Shown piece after piece: positions 5,551 through 5,985 of a DNA stretch of 5,985 nucleotides. Where the stretch lies: assembly GCA_009908925.1 (NCBI GenBank), contig JAAAOH010000199.1, positions 1-5,985 of the forward strand, given 5' to 3'. The DNA comes from Spirochaetota bacterium (GTDB taxonomy: Bacteria; Spirochaetota; Spirochaetia; DSM-27196; PWMO01). Positions within the stretch are counted from its first letter, which is position 1. Each line of letters opens with the position of its first letter. The position numbers and the translations under genes were made by a program. The notes beneath the pieces were generated by a model. The model was not told the origin of the DNA, made no database searches, and saw nothing but the letters and a program-made list of their open reading frames with translations.

Positions 5551-5985
5551 GTGGACGACGTATATCAGACGGCCTCCGGCCGAAGCATAGATGAGCATGT
5601 GGAGCTTCTGAATCGCATCGTGGCCGAGCTCGGTCGCGTGATCCGGGGCAAGGAGTCCTTTCTCAGGCAGCTGGTGGGCTCTCTTGTCGCGGGCGGGCAC
5701 GTTCTCATAGATGATCTTCCCGGGCTCGGCAAAACGACGGTGGCAAAGACGCTTGCCCTGCTCATAGGATCCGACGAGACGAAACACGAGCCGGTCGCGT
5801 TCCGGCGCATCCAGTTCACCCCCGACCTGCTTCCCTACGACATCACCGGCGTGGATGTCTTCGATCCCAAGACGCGTGAGTTCGTGTTCACCCCGGGGCC
5901 GGTGTTCGCAAATGTCGTGCTGGCCGACGAGATCAACCGATCGACACCGAAAGTGCAATCGGCGCTGCTCGAGGTCATGGCGGAG
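5551..5985 (+). CDS. MoxR-family AAA+ ATPase (N-terminal 145 residues; 3' end outside window)
   Basis: The frame is open to the right edge and ends exactly on a codon. Features seen: a helical start with R-V-I-R-G-K (29-34), the conserved MoxR lead-in; G-G-H-V-L-I-D-D-L-P-G-L-G-K-T at 48-62 with Walker A P-G-L-G-K-T-T (57-63); R-I-Q-F-T-P-D-L-L-P-Y-D-I-T-G (86-100); F-T-P-G-P-V-F-A-N (113-121); and Walker B V-V-L-A-D-E-I-N-R-S (122-131). MoxR proteins are chaperone-like ATPases, usually encoded beside DUF58 and von Willebrand A-domain (Bat-type) genes and thought to help assemble or activate protein complexes; the partners here lie beyond the window. GTG 5551 is chosen because an in-frame TGA sits at 5542-5544, the ATG at 5541 is out of frame, and the next in-frame GTG (5599) falls inside the N-terminal helix. 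No strong Shine-Dalgarno is visible. The sensor 2 and lid regions are not in view. Confidence 0.9.
   Translation, partial: MDDVYQTASGRSIDEHVELLNRIVAELGRVIRGKESFLRQLVGSLVAGGHVLIDDLPGLGKTTVAKTLALLIGSDETKHEPVAFRRIQFTPDLLPYDITGVDVFDPKTREFVFTPGPVFANVVLADEINRSTPKVQSALLEVMAE

Noticed and set aside
1..5985. Defence island, phage, transposon or CRISPR content
   Set aside because: All five genes belong to common housekeeping or regulatory families. I saw no regularly spaced direct repeats of array type, no transposase motifs and no integrase or attachment sites. The RecB-like domains here belong to an AddAB pair rather than to a defence system.

Overview
This G+C-rich window (visibly near two-thirds G+C, not computed) is densely coding and comes from a bacterial chromosome. 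It carries five protein genes, two of them cut by the window edges. I see no RNA gene, CRISPR array, insertion sequence or phage gene. Three of the four visible starts are read as GTG. The lineage cannot be fixed from this sequence. An AddAB-type break-repair pair beside a small Cys4-zinc Fur/PerR protein and a MoxR ATPase would suit a free-living high-G+C spirochaete or a similar Gram-negative, but that is a guess.

Left part (3..4170, + strand): the 3' end of an addB-like gene, then after 7 nt a complete addA-like gene of 1212 codons. Together they would form a heterodimeric helicase-nuclease that processes DNA double-strand ends for RecA loading. Both nuclease domains look catalytically intact. 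Both carry Gly/Ala/Pro-rich expansions, at the equivalent place in the fold.

Middle part (4149..5457, - strand): a Fur/PerR-family metal-dependent repressor gene followed 16 nt later by a class I SAM-dependent methyltransferase of unknown substrate, probably one operon. The methyltransferase gene ends inside the 3' end of addA, a 22-bp tail-to-tail overlap, so there is no room for a terminator between the convergent units.

Right part (5458..5985): a 93-bp divergent promoter region, then the first 145 codons of a MoxR-family AAA+ ATPase running off the window. This intergenic region is the most interesting part. The repressor gene has a near-consensus sigma-70 promoter placed so that transcription should start at or beside its GTG codon (a leaderless mRNA). 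The same 9-mer, CATCGTGCT, sits just before the -10 element of both divergent genes. A 15-bp palindrome covers the moxR -10.

Nothing here amounts to a clearly new biological system. The points worth checking are the promoter architecture, the mixed Fur/PerR metal site, the paired nuclease-loop expansions and the unassigned methyltransferase.
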